A stretch of DNA of 64,000 nucleotides from contig NZ_WWGH01000002.1 in the NCBI RefSeq assembly GCF_009865135.1, positions 248,001 through 312,000 on the forward strand. Reading direction: 5' to 3'. Within the stretch, counting starts at the first letter, position 1, and each line of letters opens with the position of its first letter. The notes under the pieces were generated by a model. It saw nothing but the letters and a program-made list of their open reading frames with translations. It made no database searches and was not told where the DNA came from. The DNA comes from Streptomyces sp. SID8374. GTDB lineage: Bacteria; Actinomycetota; Actinomycetes; Streptomycetales; Streptomycetaceae. Of the stretch, positions 15,109-23,676 are shown in pieces. A program made the position numbers and the translations under genes.

Positions 15109-15633
15109 ATGGCCGACGACGCGTCCGCGGAGTTCCATGACTTCTTCGACCGCCACCACGCCGAACTGGCCCGCCTCGCCCACCTGCTGACGGGCGGGGC
15201 CGCCGACGCCGACGACCTGGCGGCGGACGCCCTGGTGGCGCTCTGGGACCGCTGGGACCGGGTCCGTGCGGCCGAGCACCCCGTCGCGTACGCCCGTGGG
15301 GTCGTCGCCAACATGGCCCGCAGCCGCATCCGCGCGGCCGTACGCGAACGCCACCGCGTCGCGCTCTTCTGGTCCCGGCGCGGCGACCCGGCGGAGGGCC
15401 CGGACGTGGCGGCGGTCCTCGATGTGCGGCAGGCGCTGGGGCGGCTGCCGTTCCGGAAGCGGGCGTGCGTCGTGCTGCGGCACGCGTTCGACCTGTCGGA
15501 GAAGGACACCGCCCTGGCCCTCGGGATATCCGTCGGCACGGTCAAGAGCCAGACCTCCAAGGGGATGGCGGAGCTCGAACGGCTGCTGGACGGCCGGACC
15601 TCGCTCGAACTCGCGGGAAGGGGAGAACGATGA
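15109..15633 (+). CDS. SigE-family ECF RNA polymerase sigma factor
   Basis: 174 residues. Region 2 begins at FHDFFDRHHAELARLAHLLTG and continues through DADDLAADALVALWDRW. Region 4 contains LGRLPFRKRACVVLRHAFDLSEKDTALALGISVGTVKSQTSKG, the -35-binding helix-turn-helix. There is no ECF41-type C-terminal extension. It directs transcription of an unknown regulon. GGGAGGGG precedes the ATG. Its stop overlaps the next start (ATGA), which is typical of a sigma/anti-sigma or sigma/sensor operon. Confidence 0.92.
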   Translation: MADDASAEFHDFFDRHHAELARLAHLLTGGAADADDLAADALVALWDRWDRVRAAEHPVAYARGVVANMARSRIRAAVRERHRVALFWSRRGDPAEGPDVAAVLDVRQALGRLPFRKRACVVLRHAFDLSEKDTALALGISVGTVKSQTSKGMAELERLLDGRTSLELAGRGER

Positions 15634-16472
15634 GCGACCTGCCCAGGGAGCTGCGGGAGGCGGCCCGCTCGCATGAGCCGGACCGGGAGCGGATGCTCGC
15701 CCGTATCGGGAGCGCCCGTCCGGAGACCCGGGGCGCCCCCGCCCGCCGGACCCGGTTCGCCTGGCCGGGGGTCGCCCTCGCCGGGTTCGCCGCGGCCGGG
15801 GCGTGCGTGGTCGGCGGCTTCGCCGTGGCCTCGGTGGTGCAGGGGCCCGACGACGTACCGGGATCGTCCGTCGTACAGGAGGAACCTCCCGAGGAGCGGG
15901 CCACACCCGCGCCCCGGCCCTCCGCCCCCACCCCGTCACCCCCGGCCCCGACCGTCAGCCCCGAGGCGACGGCCCCCACGCCTTCCAGGACTCCGGAGCC
16001 GCCCGCCCGGCCGCCCTCCCCGTCGGCCGGCGGGCCCTCGCCCGGGACCGACGAGAACCGCAGGGCCCTCTCCACCACCGACGGCCCGCTCTGGGCCGAC
16101 GGCTCCATCGCCCCCGAGGACAACCCCGACTGGGCGCAGAGCGAGGTCACGCTCAAGTCCCAGGAGCCGCTCACCGCGCTCACGGTGGAGCTGCTCGTGG
16201 CGCAGAACGGCCAGGTCCGCCCCACCGGCACCTGGCAGACCCGGCCGGACGGGGACTTCGACCTCTCCGTACGCGAGCGGGACGGCGTCCTCGTCCACCG
16301 CTGGACGCTCAAGGCCGGCCGCACGGTGCCGGCCGGGACGCATGTCTTCGCCGGGCAGTACGACCACGCCCCGGGCGGCCGGGACGCCGCGCCGGACACG
16401 TACCGGGCCACGGCCAGGACCGCCGACGGCGCCGTGTACGAGGTCGGCGGCGACTTCGCCCGTACGACCTGA
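15630..16472 (+). CDS. Single-pass membrane protein, likely sigma-factor partner
   Basis: 280 residues. The cytosolic N-terminus (RELREAARSHEPDRERMLARI) resembles the short sigma-binding arm seen beside SigE-family sigma genes. One hydrophobic helix (about 50-75, GVALAGFAAAGACVVGGFAVASVV) is followed by about 65 residues rich in Pro, Ser and Thr, then a 130-residue extracytoplasmic domain with a beta-sandwich look (WAQSEVTLKSQEPLTALTVELLV... WTLKAGRTVPAGTHVFAGQY). Coupled to the sigma gene by ATGA overlap, so it could sense a wall or carbohydrate signal and hold the sigma factor. There is no zinc-binding anti-sigma motif (HxxxCxxC), so the anti-sigma role is inference. Confidence 0.65.
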   Translation: MSDLPRELREAARSHEPDRERMLARIGSARPETRGAPARRTRFAWPGVALAGFAAAGACVVGGFAVASVVQGPDDVPGSSVVQEEPPEERATPAPRPSAPTPSPPAPTVSPEATAPTPSRTPEPPARPPSPSAGGPSPGTDENRRALSTTDGPLWADGSIAPEDNPDWAQSEVTLKSQEPLTALTVELLVAQNGQVRPTGTWQTRPDGDFDLSVRERDGVLVHRWTLKAGRTVPAGTHVFAGQYDHAPGGRDAAPDTYRATARTADGAVYEVGGDFARTT

Positions 16473-16487
16473 CGAAGTGACCGAACG

Positions 16488-16531
16488 CCGAGGGGCGGTG
16501 CTCCGGATCGCTCCGGAACACCGCCCCTCGG
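16488..16531. terminator. Bidirectional terminator between the sigma operon and pyk
   Basis: A perfect 13-bp stem CCGAGGGGCGGTG (16488-16500) pairs with CACCGCCCCTCGG (16519-16531), with an inner TCCGGA pairing. It lies between two convergent genes. Confidence 0.85.
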
Positions 16532-16550
16532 GGTCGTTCGGCTTGCGGGA

Positions 16551-17978
16551 CTAGCCCTGCTCGCCGCCCAGGTGGTGGACCCGGACCATGTTGGTGGTGC
16601 CGGGGATGCCGGGGGGCGAACCGGCCGTGATGACCATCGTGTCGCCGTGGTTGTAGCGGTTGAGCTTCAGCAGCTCCGCGTCGACCAGGTCGACCATCGC
16701 GTCGGTGTTGTCCGCGTGCGGGACCACGTGCGACTCGACGCCCCAGCTCAGGGCCAGCTGGTTGCGGGTGCCCTCGTCCGTGGTGAAGGCCAGGATCGGC
16801 TGGGCCGCGCGGTAGCGGGAGAGGCGGCGGGCGGTGTCGCCGGACTGGGTGAAGGCGACCAGGGCCTTGCCGTCCAGGAAGTCCGCGATCTCGCAGGCCG
16901 CACGGGCCACCGAGCCGCCCTGCGTACGGGGCTTCTTGCCGGGGACCAGCGGCTGGAGGCCCTTGGAGAGCAGCTCCTCCTCGGCGGCGACGACGATCTT
17001 CGACATCGTCTTGACCGTCTCGATCGGGTACGCGCCCACCGACGACTCGGCCGACAGCATGACCGCGTCCGCGCCGTCCAGGATCGCGTTGGCGACGTCG
17101 GACGCCTCGGCGCGGGTCGGCCGCGAGTTGGTGATCATCGACTCCATCATCTGGGTCGCCACGATCACCGGCTTGGCGTTGCGGCGGCACAGTTCGATGA
17201 GGCGCTTCTGCACCATCGGGACCTTCTCCAGCGGGTACTCCACCGCCAGGTCGCCACGGGCCACCATCACACCGTCGAACGCCATGACGACGCCCTCCAT
17301 GTGCTCCACCGCCTGCGGCTTCTCCACCTTGGCGATGACGGGGACCCGGCGGCCCTCCTCGTCCATCACCTTGTGGACGTCCTTGACGTCGTCGGCGTCC
17401 CGGACGAAGGAGAGGGCGACCAGGTCGCAGCCCATCCGCAGGGCGAAGCGCAGGTCCTCGACGTCCTTCTCGGAGAGAGCGGGAACGTTCACCGCCGCGC
17501 CGGGCAGGTTGATGCCCTTGTGGTCGGAGATGACACCGCCCTCGATGACGATGGTCTTGACCCGGGGGCCGACGACCTCGATGACCTTCAACTCGACGTT
17601 GCCGTCGTTGATCAGGATCGGGTCGCCCTTGGTGACATCGCCGGGCAGACCCTTGTAGGTCGTGCCGCAGATCGACTTGTCGCCGGGGACGTCCTCGGAG
17701 GTGATGGTGAACTCGTCCCCGCGGACCAGCTCCACCGGGCCTTCGGCGAACTTGGCCAGCCGGATCTTCGGGCCCTGGAGGTCGGCGAGCACGCCCACCG
17801 CGCGGCCGGTCTCGGCGGCCGCCTTGCGGACACGGTCGTACCGGCCCTGGTGTTCCTCGTGGGAGCCGTGACTGAAGTTGAAACGGGCCACGCTCATGCC
17901 GGCCTCGATCAGAGCGACGAGCTGCTCATGGGAGTCGACGGCGGGACCGAGGGTGCAGACGATTTTGGAACGGCGCAT
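16551..17978 (-). CDS. pyk: Pyruvate kinase
   Basis: 475 residues, normal length. It converts phosphoenolpyruvate and ADP to pyruvate and ATP, the last step of glycolysis. Visible motifs are SKIVCTLGPA and MSVARFNFSHG at the N-terminus, LADLQGPKIR, the catalytic lysine region VIAKVEKPQAVEHM, GVMVARGDLAVE, and ATQMMESMI. The C-terminal regulatory domain follows (about 345-475). Streptomyces has two paralogues; proximity to ackA-pta suggests the pyk2-type copy. A possible -10 (TAGGAT) lies only 7 bases before the ATG, so the transcript could be leaderless. A CGGAATATTCCG palindrome lies just upstream. Confidence 0.97.
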   Translation of the reverse strand: MRRSKIVCTLGPAVDSHEQLVALIEAGMSVARFNFSHGSHEEHQGRYDRVRKAAAETGRAVGVLADLQGPKIRLAKFAEGPVELVRGDEFTITSEDVPGDKSICGTTYKGLPGDVTKGDPILINDGNVELKVIEVVGPRVKTIVIEGGVISDHKGINLPGAAVNVPALSEKDVEDLRFALRMGCDLVALSFVRDADDVKDVHKVMDEEGRRVPVIAKVEKPQAVEHMEGVVMAFDGVMVARGDLAVEYPLEKVPMVQKRLIELCRRNAKPVIVATQMMESMITNSRPTRAEASDVANAILDGADAVMLSAESSVGAYPIETVKTMSKIVVAAEEELLSKGLQPLVPGKKPRTQGGSVARAACEIADFLDGKALVAFTQSGDTARRLSRYRAAQPILAFTTDEGTRNQLALSWGVESHVVPHADNTDAMVDLVDAELLKLNRYNHGDTMVITAGSPPGIPGTTNMVRVHHLGGEQG

Positions 17979-18007
17979 AGGGCGGATCCTATCGGTTTGT
18001 TTCGCTG

Positions 18008-18019
18008 CGGAATATTCCG
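18008..18019. promoter_or_regulatory. Palindrome CGGAATATTCCG upstream of pyk
   Basis: Perfect 12-bp palindrome centred about 36 bases before the pyk start, where a -35 element would lie if transcription begins at the ATG. It is the only AT-rich palindrome in the 74-base ackA-pyk gap and is a candidate regulator site. Confidence 0.5.
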
Positions 18020-18052
18020 TCTGGTGGAAGATACAAAGGGGCGCGGGGGTGC

Positions 18053-19327
18053 TCAGTTGTCGACCTGTACGGCGTCCGGGGCGACGAGCGCGAACGTCTG
18101 GTCGGCGATCTCCAGCTCCTCGTCCGTCGGCACCACGGCGACCGCCACCCGTGCGTACTCCGGAGAGATCAGCCGCGGCTCACCGGACCGTACGGCGTTG
18201 AGGCCGGCGTCCACCGCGAGACCGAACTCCTCCAGACCCGCGATGGCAGCCTCCCGCACCGGGGCCGAGTTCTCCCCGACCCCCGCCGTGAACGCCACCG
18301 CGTCCACCCGGCCGAGCACCGCCGCGTACGCGCCGATGTACTTCTTCAGCCGGTGGATGTAGATGTCGAAGGCGAGCGCGGCCTGCTCGTCGCCCTCCTC
18401 GATCCGGCGTCGGATCTCCCGCATGTCGTTGTCGCCGCAGAGGCCGACCAGCCCGCTCTTCTTGTTGAGCAGGACATCGATCTCGTCCGTCGACATGCCC
18501 GCCACCCGCTTCAGGTGGAAGGTGACCGCCGGATCGATGTCCCCGGAGCGCGTACCCATCACGAGCCCCTCCAAGGGGGTCAGCCCCATGGACGTCTCCA
18601 CGCACCGCCCGCCCGCGACCGCCGATGCGGAGGCCCCGTTGCCCAGGTGCAGCACGATGACGTTGACGTCCTCGGGCGCCTTGCCCAGCAGCTCGGCCGT
18701 CTTCCGCGACACGTACGCGTGCGAGGTGCCGTGGAAGCCGTAGCGGCGGATGCGGTGCGCGTCGGCGGTCTCCACATCGATCGCGTACCGGGCGGCCGCC
18801 TCGGGGATCGTCGTGTGGAACGCCGTGTCGAAGACCGCGACCTGCGCCAGGTCCGGGCGCAGCGCCTGCGCCGTCCGGATGCCCGTGATGTTGGCCGGGT
18901 TGTGCAGCGGGGCGACCGGGACGAGGCGTTCGATCTCCTTGAGCACCTCGTCGGTGATCACGGTCGGCGCGGAGAACTTCAGCCCGCCGTGCACCACCCG
19001 GTGGCCGATCGCGGCGAGTTCGGGGGAGTCGAGGCCCAGCCCGTCCGCCGTCAGCTCCTCGGCCGCCGCCTTGAGCGCCGCTTCGTGGTCGGCTATCCGG
19101 CCCGTACGCTCCCGGGGCTCGGCGCCGCCGCCGGCCAGCGGGGTGTGCACCAGGCGCGAGGTCTCCTCACCGATCCGCTCCACCAGACCGGAGGCGAGCC
19201 GCGAGCGGTCGCGCATGTCGAGGAGCTGGTACTTCACCGAGGAGGAGCCGGAGTTGAGGACGAGGACGCGGTGCGGTTCCACAGGGGCTGCCGTGCTTTC
19301 GTTTCCGAAGGGAGTGGTGGTCGTCAT
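18053..19327 (-). CDS. ackA: Acetate kinase
   Basis: 424 residues. It interconverts acetyl phosphate + ADP and acetate + ATP. Visible motifs are VLVLNSGSSSVKYQL near the N-terminus, HRVVHGG, AVFDTAFHTTIPE, YGFHGTSHAYVS, HLGNGASASAV and FTAGVGENS, all standard for the family. The start is the ATG at 19327, which overlaps the pta stop by 4 bases (ATGA), so Pta and AckA are made together. Roughly 20 extra N-terminal residues precede the first strand. pyk lies 74 bases downstream on the same strand. Confidence 0.97.
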   Translation of the reverse strand: MTTTTPFGNESTAAPVEPHRVLVLNSGSSSVKYQLLDMRDRSRLASGLVERIGEETSRLVHTPLAGGGAEPRERTGRIADHEAALKAAAEELTADGLGLDSPELAAIGHRVVHGGLKFSAPTVITDEVLKEIERLVPVAPLHNPANITGIRTAQALRPDLAQVAVFDTAFHTTIPEAAARYAIDVETADAHRIRRYGFHGTSHAYVSRKTAELLGKAPEDVNVIVLHLGNGASASAVAGGRCVETSMGLTPLEGLVMGTRSGDIDPAVTFHLKRVAGMSTDEIDVLLNKKSGLVGLCGDNDMREIRRRIEEGDEQAALAFDIYIHRLKKYIGAYAAVLGRVDAVAFTAGVGENSAPVREAAIAGLEEFGLAVDAGLNAVRSGEPRLISPEYARVAVAVVPTDEELEIADQTFALVAPDAVQVDN

Positions 19328-21405
19328 GCGGGGCGCTCCTCGCCCTGCGCCTGGATCGCCGTGATCGCCACCGTGTTGACGATGTCCTGGACGAGGGCGC
19401 CCCGGGAGAGGTCGTTGACGGGCTTGCGCAGCCCCTGGAGCACCGGGCCGACCGCCACCGCGCCCGCCGAACGCTGCACGGCCTTGTAGGTGTTGTTGCC
19501 GGTGTTGAGGTCCGGGAAGATCAGCACGGTGGCCTGCCCGGCCACCTCCGACCCCGGCAGCTTCGTCGCCGCGACGGACGGCTCCACCGCCGCGTCGTAC
19601 TGGATCGGCCCCTCCACCCGCAGCTCGGGCCGCTCGGCCCGCACCCGCTCGGTCGCCTCCCGTACCTTGTCGACGTCCGCGCCGGAGCCGGAGGTGCCGG
19701 TGGAGTACGACAGCATCGCGATCCGGGGCTCCACGCCGAAGCGGGCCGCCGTCACCGCCGACTGCACCGCGATGTCCGCGAGCTGTTCGGCGTTCGGGTC
19801 CGGGTTGACCGCGCAGTCGCCGTAGACGAGGACCTTGTCGGCCAGGCACATGAAGAAGACCGAGGAGACGATCGAGGCGTCCGGCTTGGTCTTGATGATC
19901 TCGAAGGCGGGGCGGATCGTCGCCGCCGTGGAGTGCACCGACCCCGACACCATCCCGTCGGCCAGGCCCTCCTGCACCATCAGCGTGCCGAAGTAGTTGA
20001 CGTCCGCCACCACGTCGTACGCCAGCTCCACCGTCACCCCGCGGTGCGCGCGCAGCTGGGCGTACCGCTCGGCGAAGGCCTGGCGCAGCTCGGAGGTCTG
20101 CGGGTCGACGATCTGGGTCTCGGCGAGGTCGATGCCCAGGTCGGCGGCCTTCTTGCGGATCGTGTCCACATCGCCGAGGAGGGTGAGGTCGCAGACGTCG
20201 CGGCGCAGCAGGACGTCCGCCGCGCGCAGCACCCGCTCCTCGGTGCCCTCGGGCAGCACCACGCGCTTGCGGTCGGAGCGGGCCTGCTCCAGCAGTTCGT
20301 GCTCGAACATCATCGGCGTGACCCGGCCGCTGCGGGCCACCGAGATCCGCTCCAGGAGGGCGCCGGTGTCGACATGGCGCTCGAAGAGGCCGAGCGCGGT
20401 CTCCGCCTTACGGGGCGTCGCCGCGTTCAACTTCCCTTCCAGGGTGAAGAGTTCGGCCGCCGTGGGGAAGGAGCCGCCGGCCACCGAGACGACCGGGGTC
20501 CCCGGTGCGAGCCGGGCGGCCAGCGTGAGTATCTCCTCGCCGGGGCGCTCGTTCAGGGTCAGCAGGATGCCCGCGATGGGCGGGGTCCCGGCGCTGTGCG
20601 CGGCCAGCGAACCCACCACCAGGTCGGACCGGTCCCCGGGCGTCACCACCATGCAGCCGGGCGTCAGGGCGTTCAGCAGGTTCGGCAGCATCGCCCCGCC
20701 GAAGACGAAGTCCAGCGCGTCCCGCGCGAGCCCCGCGTCGTCGCCGAGCAGCACCGTGCCGTCCAGGGCGGCGGTGATCTGGGCGACCGTCGGGGCGGAG
20801 AGCGCCGGGTCGTCCGGCAGCACGGAGACGGGCACCGGCAGCCGGGCCGCCAGCCGCTCCGCTATCACCGCCCGGTCCTCGGGGGCGACCCGGTTCACCA
20901 CCATCGCCAGTACGTCGCAGCCGAGCCCGGCGTAGGCGCGATACGCGTTACGGGTCTCGGCGCGGACGGACTCCGCGGTCTGGCCCTTGCCGCCGACGAC
21001 CGCGATCACCGAGGCGCCGAACTCGTTGGCCAGGCGCGCGTTCAGTGCCAGCTCGTCGGGGAGCTGGGTGTCGGCGAAGTCGCTGCCGAGGACGAGGACC
21101 ACCTCGTACTCCCGGGCCACCTGGTGGAAGCGGTCCACCAGGAGCGAGACCAGCTCGTCGGTCCCCTTCTCCGCCTGCACGGTGGAGGCCTCGTGGTAGT
21201 CCAGGCCGTAGACGGAGGCGGGGCTCTGGGAGAGCCGGTAACGCGCCCGCAGCAGCTCGTAGAGCCGGTCGGGCCCGTCGTGGACCAGCGGACGGAAGAC
21301 CCCGACCCGGTCCACCTGACGCGTCAGTAGCTCCATGACTCCCAGCTCGACGACCTGCCGGCCGTCCCCCCGGTCGATCCCGGTCACGTACACGCTGCGC
21401 GCCAC
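19324..21405 (-). CDS. pta: Phosphate acetyltransferase (long, with DRTGG domain)
   Basis: 693 residues, the long form of Pta. It converts acetyl-CoA + phosphate to acetyl phosphate + CoA. The N-terminal P-loop/BioD-like region (about 1-200) begins ARSVYVTGIDRGDGRQVV, with an atypical P-loop lacking the GKT/GKS of an active ATP site. A DRTGG domain lies at about 210-330, and the catalytic PTA_PTB domain at about 360-690 shows VLPEGTEERVLRAADVL, DGMVSGSVHSTAATIRPA and SYSTGTSGSGADVDKV. Overlaps ackA. The long N-terminus usually carries allosteric control. Confidence 0.97.
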   Translation of the reverse strand: MARSVYVTGIDRGDGRQVVELGVMELLTRQVDRVGVFRPLVHDGPDRLYELLRARYRLSQSPASVYGLDYHEASTVQAEKGTDELVSLLVDRFHQVAREYEVVLVLGSDFADTQLPDELALNARLANEFGASVIAVVGGKGQTAESVRAETRNAYRAYAGLGCDVLAMVVNRVAPEDRAVIAERLAARLPVPVSVLPDDPALSAPTVAQITAALDGTVLLGDDAGLARDALDFVFGGAMLPNLLNALTPGCMVVTPGDRSDLVVGSLAAHSAGTPPIAGILLTLNERPGEEILTLAARLAPGTPVVSVAGGSFPTAAELFTLEGKLNAATPRKAETALGLFERHVDTGALLERISVARSGRVTPMMFEHELLEQARSDRKRVVLPEGTEERVLRAADVLLRRDVCDLTLLGDVDTIRKKAADLGIDLAETQIVDPQTSELRQAFAERYAQLRAHRGVTVELAYDVVADVNYFGTLMVQEGLADGMVSGSVHSTAATIRPAFEIIKTKPDASIVSSVFFMCLADKVLVYGDCAVNPDPNAEQLADIAVQSAVTAARFGVEPRIAMLSYSTGTSGSGADVDKVREATERVRAERPELRVEGPIQYDAAVEPSVAATKLPGSEVAGQATVLIFPDLNTGNNTYKAVQRSAGAVAVGPVLQGLRKPVNDLSRGALVQDIVNTVAITAIQAQGEERPA

Positions 21406-21722
21406 GCGTGCTCTCCCGTCGTTGTGCGGTGCCGCTCCCCGCGGTCCGTCCAGGACGTGGGGGGTCTCCCCGCGCTGTCCCCGGCGCTCCGAGGGGTGCG
21501 GCCATTGGCCTGCATTGCCTCTTGACGATACCTGCGCGGGCCGCTATACCGCCCGCCGGAGGTTCCGCCCTCCGGATCCCTCCTACCCGCTTCCGCGGTC
21601 CGCCCGGCCGAAAGCGCGGGTCGCGCGCCCGGCGTGGGACAATCGACGTGGTTCAGGGCACGGGGTCCGCCTCAGCCGGTCCCCCGGAAAGCGCGGTACT
21701 AACGAGCAGGAGACACACCTCG
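21406..21722. other. Divergent region between pta and pfkA
   Basis: 317 bases. It holds the clear pfkA promoter at 21522-21550 and the AGGAG ribosome site at about 21707. The part nearest pta is very GC-rich with no obvious gene or operator. Confidence 0.55.
21522..21550 (+). promoter_or_regulatory. Sigma-70-type promoter for pfkA
   Basis: TTGACG (21522-21527) and TATACC (21545-21550) are separated by 17 bases, close to the HrdB consensus. This implies a 5' leader of about 165 bases before the ATG at 21723. Confidence 0.75.
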
Positions 21723-22748
21723 ATGCGCATCGGAATTCTCACCGCGGGCGGCGACTGCCCCGGCCTGAACGCAGTGATCCGGTCGGTCGTCCACCGGGCC
21801 GTCGTGGGCCACGGCGACGAGGTCATCGGCTTCGAGGACGGCTTCAAGGGGCTGCTGGACGGCCATTACCGCCCCCTCGACCTCAACGCGGTCAGCGGCA
21901 TCCTCGCCCGCGGCGGCACCATCCTCGGCTCGGCCCGCCTGGAGCGCGACCGGCTGCGCGAGGCCGCCGAGAACTGCGAGGAGCTGGCCCGCCGTTACGA
22001 CATCGACGCGCTCATCCCGATCGGCGGCGAGGGCACGCTGACGGCGGCCCGGATGCTCTCCGACGCGGGCATGCCGGTCGTCGGCGTCCCGAAGACCATC
22101 GACAACGACATCTCCGCCACCGACCGGACCTTCGGCTTCGACACGGCAGTCGGCGTCGCGACCGAGGCCATAGACCGTCTCAAGACGACCGCCGAGTCCC
22201 ACCAGCGGGTGATGGTCGTCGAGGTCATGGGCCGCCACGCGGGCTGGATCGCGCTGGAGTCCGGGATGGCCGGCGGCGCCCACGGCATCTGCCTGCCCGA
22301 GCGCCCCTTCCAGGTCGACGACCTGGTCAAGATGGTCGAGGAGCGGTTCGCGCGCGGCAAGAAGTTCGCCGTCATCTGCGTGGCCGAGGGCGCGCACCCG
22401 GCCGAGGGCTCCATGCCGTACGCCAAGGGCGCCATCGACCAGTACGGCCACGAGCGCTTCCAGGGCATCGGCAACCGCCTGGCCGTCGAGTTGGAGACCC
22501 GGCTCGGCAAGGAGGCCCGGCCGGTCATTCTCGGCCATGTCCAGCGCGGCGGCACGCCCACCGCGTACGACCGCGTCCTGGCCACCCGCTTCGGCTGGAA
22601 CGCCGTGGAGGCCGTGCACCGAGGCGACTTCGGCCGGATGACCGCCCTGCGCGGCAACGACATCGCCATGGTGCCGCTCGCGGACGCCGTCACGCAGCTG
22701 AAGACGGTCCCGGTGGAGCGGATGTACGAGGCGGAGTCGGTGTTCTAG
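21723..22748 (+). CDS. pfkA: 6-phosphofructokinase
   Basis: 341 residues. It phosphorylates fructose 6-phosphate to fructose 1,6-bisphosphate. Visible motifs are GILTAGGDCPGLNAVIR at the N-terminus, GGEGTLTAAR at about 100 (the Gly after GGE favours ATP over pyrophosphate as donor), the catalytic PKTIDNDI, FDTAVG, MGRHAGWIAL and GHVQRGGTPTAYDR. AGGAG precedes the ATG; the frame is open upstream but no domain is added. It diverges from pta-ackA-pyk, forming one local glycolysis/acetate block. Confidence 0.97.
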   Translation: MRIGILTAGGDCPGLNAVIRSVVHRAVVGHGDEVIGFEDGFKGLLDGHYRPLDLNAVSGILARGGTILGSARLERDRLREAAENCEELARRYDIDALIPIGGEGTLTAARMLSDAGMPVVGVPKTIDNDISATDRTFGFDTAVGVATEAIDRLKTTAESHQRVMVVEVMGRHAGWIALESGMAGGAHGICLPERPFQVDDLVKMVEERFARGKKFAVICVAEGAHPAEGSMPYAKGAIDQYGHERFQGIGNRLAVELETRLGKEARPVILGHVQRGGTPTAYDRVLATRFGWNAVEAVHRGDFGRMTALRGNDIAMVPLADAVTQLKTVPVERMYEAESVF

Positions 22749-22749
22749 C

Positions 22750-22800
22750 CGTCTGCGGGGTTCACATCCCGCTGAGCGTCTACGGGGCTCACACCCCCGC
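22750..22800. repeat. Degenerate direct repeat at the XRE gene 3' end
   Basis: CGTCTGCGGGGTTCACATCCC (part of 22750-22772) and the related copy at 22777-22800 differ at few positions. The second copy includes the stop codon of the leftward XRE gene. It resembles the duplicated stop region after icmA. Confidence 0.5.
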
Positions 22801-23493
22801 CATCCGCCAGAACTGGTCCACCACCCGGGCCAGGAACGCCCGTCCCGCGTCACCCGTCGTCGCGGACCGTTCCTGGCTTGTGCTGCTCCAGCTCAGGGTG
22901 GAGACCATCAGGGCCTGGTAGTCCGCGTGCAGCTGTTCCAGGACGTCCTGGATCTGCCCCCGCTCCAGCGGGACGATCTTCGCCACCGGGCGGACGTACG
23001 CCTGCCAGCGTGTGGTGACCGCACTGGTCAGCAGCTCCGCCAGTTCCTCGTCGCGGCCGGTCGCCGTGAGGAACTGGGCCGGTGACAGGCCGAGCGCCCG
23101 GCACAGCGCGGCGGACTGCCGCTCGTTGCCCTTCCAGCGCCCTGTTTCCTCCATCCGCAGGTACGAGGCCCCGGTCATCCCGAGCTGCCGCGCCAGGTCG
23201 TCCACCGAGAGCTCCCGGCTCATCCGGTGCTCGCGCAGGGTGGAGGCGGCGGCCAGCAGTTCGCCGGGGGCGCACCAGAGGACTCCGGCGAGGGCGGTCA
23301 GTTCGCGTTCGCCGGGGGTCGCGAGACCGCGTTCCCAGGCGACGACGGTCTCGGCGGGTATCCGGAGCCCGTACTGCGCGGCGAGGCCGTAGGCGACATG
23401 TCCGGGAGCCATCCCCAGTGCCTCGCGGAGTCGGCGCGCGGCGGGGGCGTTGAAGGGCGGGGTGGGGTGCACGGCCCCACCGTAGGAGTCCAT
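22789..23493 (-). CDS. XRE-family helix-turn-helix regulator
   Basis: 234 residues from the ATG at 23493; the GTG at 23472 (HPTPPFNAPAARRLREAL) is an equally likely start. Two HTH-like units are visible: an N-terminal one (LREALGMAPGHVAYGLAAQYGLRIPAETVVAWERG) and a second (MSRELSVDDLARQLGMTGASYLRMEETGRWKG), followed by a helical C-terminal domain. It is probably a DNA-binding regulator. The short inverted repeat TAGGA-ACC-TCCTA at 23536-23548, just upstream, could be its own site. It is convergent with pfkA. Confidence 0.75.
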   Translation of the reverse strand: MDSYGGAVHPTPPFNAPAARRLREALGMAPGHVAYGLAAQYGLRIPAETVVAWERGLATPGERELTALAGVLWCAPGELLAAASTLREHRMSRELSVDDLARQLGMTGASYLRMEETGRWKGNERQSAALCRALGLSPAQFLTATGRDEELAELLTSAVTTRWQAYVRPVAKIVPLERGQIQDVLEQLHADYQALMVSTLSWSSTSQERSATTGDAGRAFLARVVDQFWRMAGV

Positions 23494-23676
23494 TTCGCCG
23501 CTGGCTACGGTCCGTCCCGCACAGAACACGCTTCGTAGGAACCTCCTAGCGCGAACCGGGCGGGCGGTACGCAATCAAGCGTCCCACCAGCGCTTTCCTT
23601 ACCGCCGGTATCACCACCCCGTCACCTCCGTACGCCCTTGCGGCAAGCGCTTGCCGTATGCGGGGCCGACCGGGGG

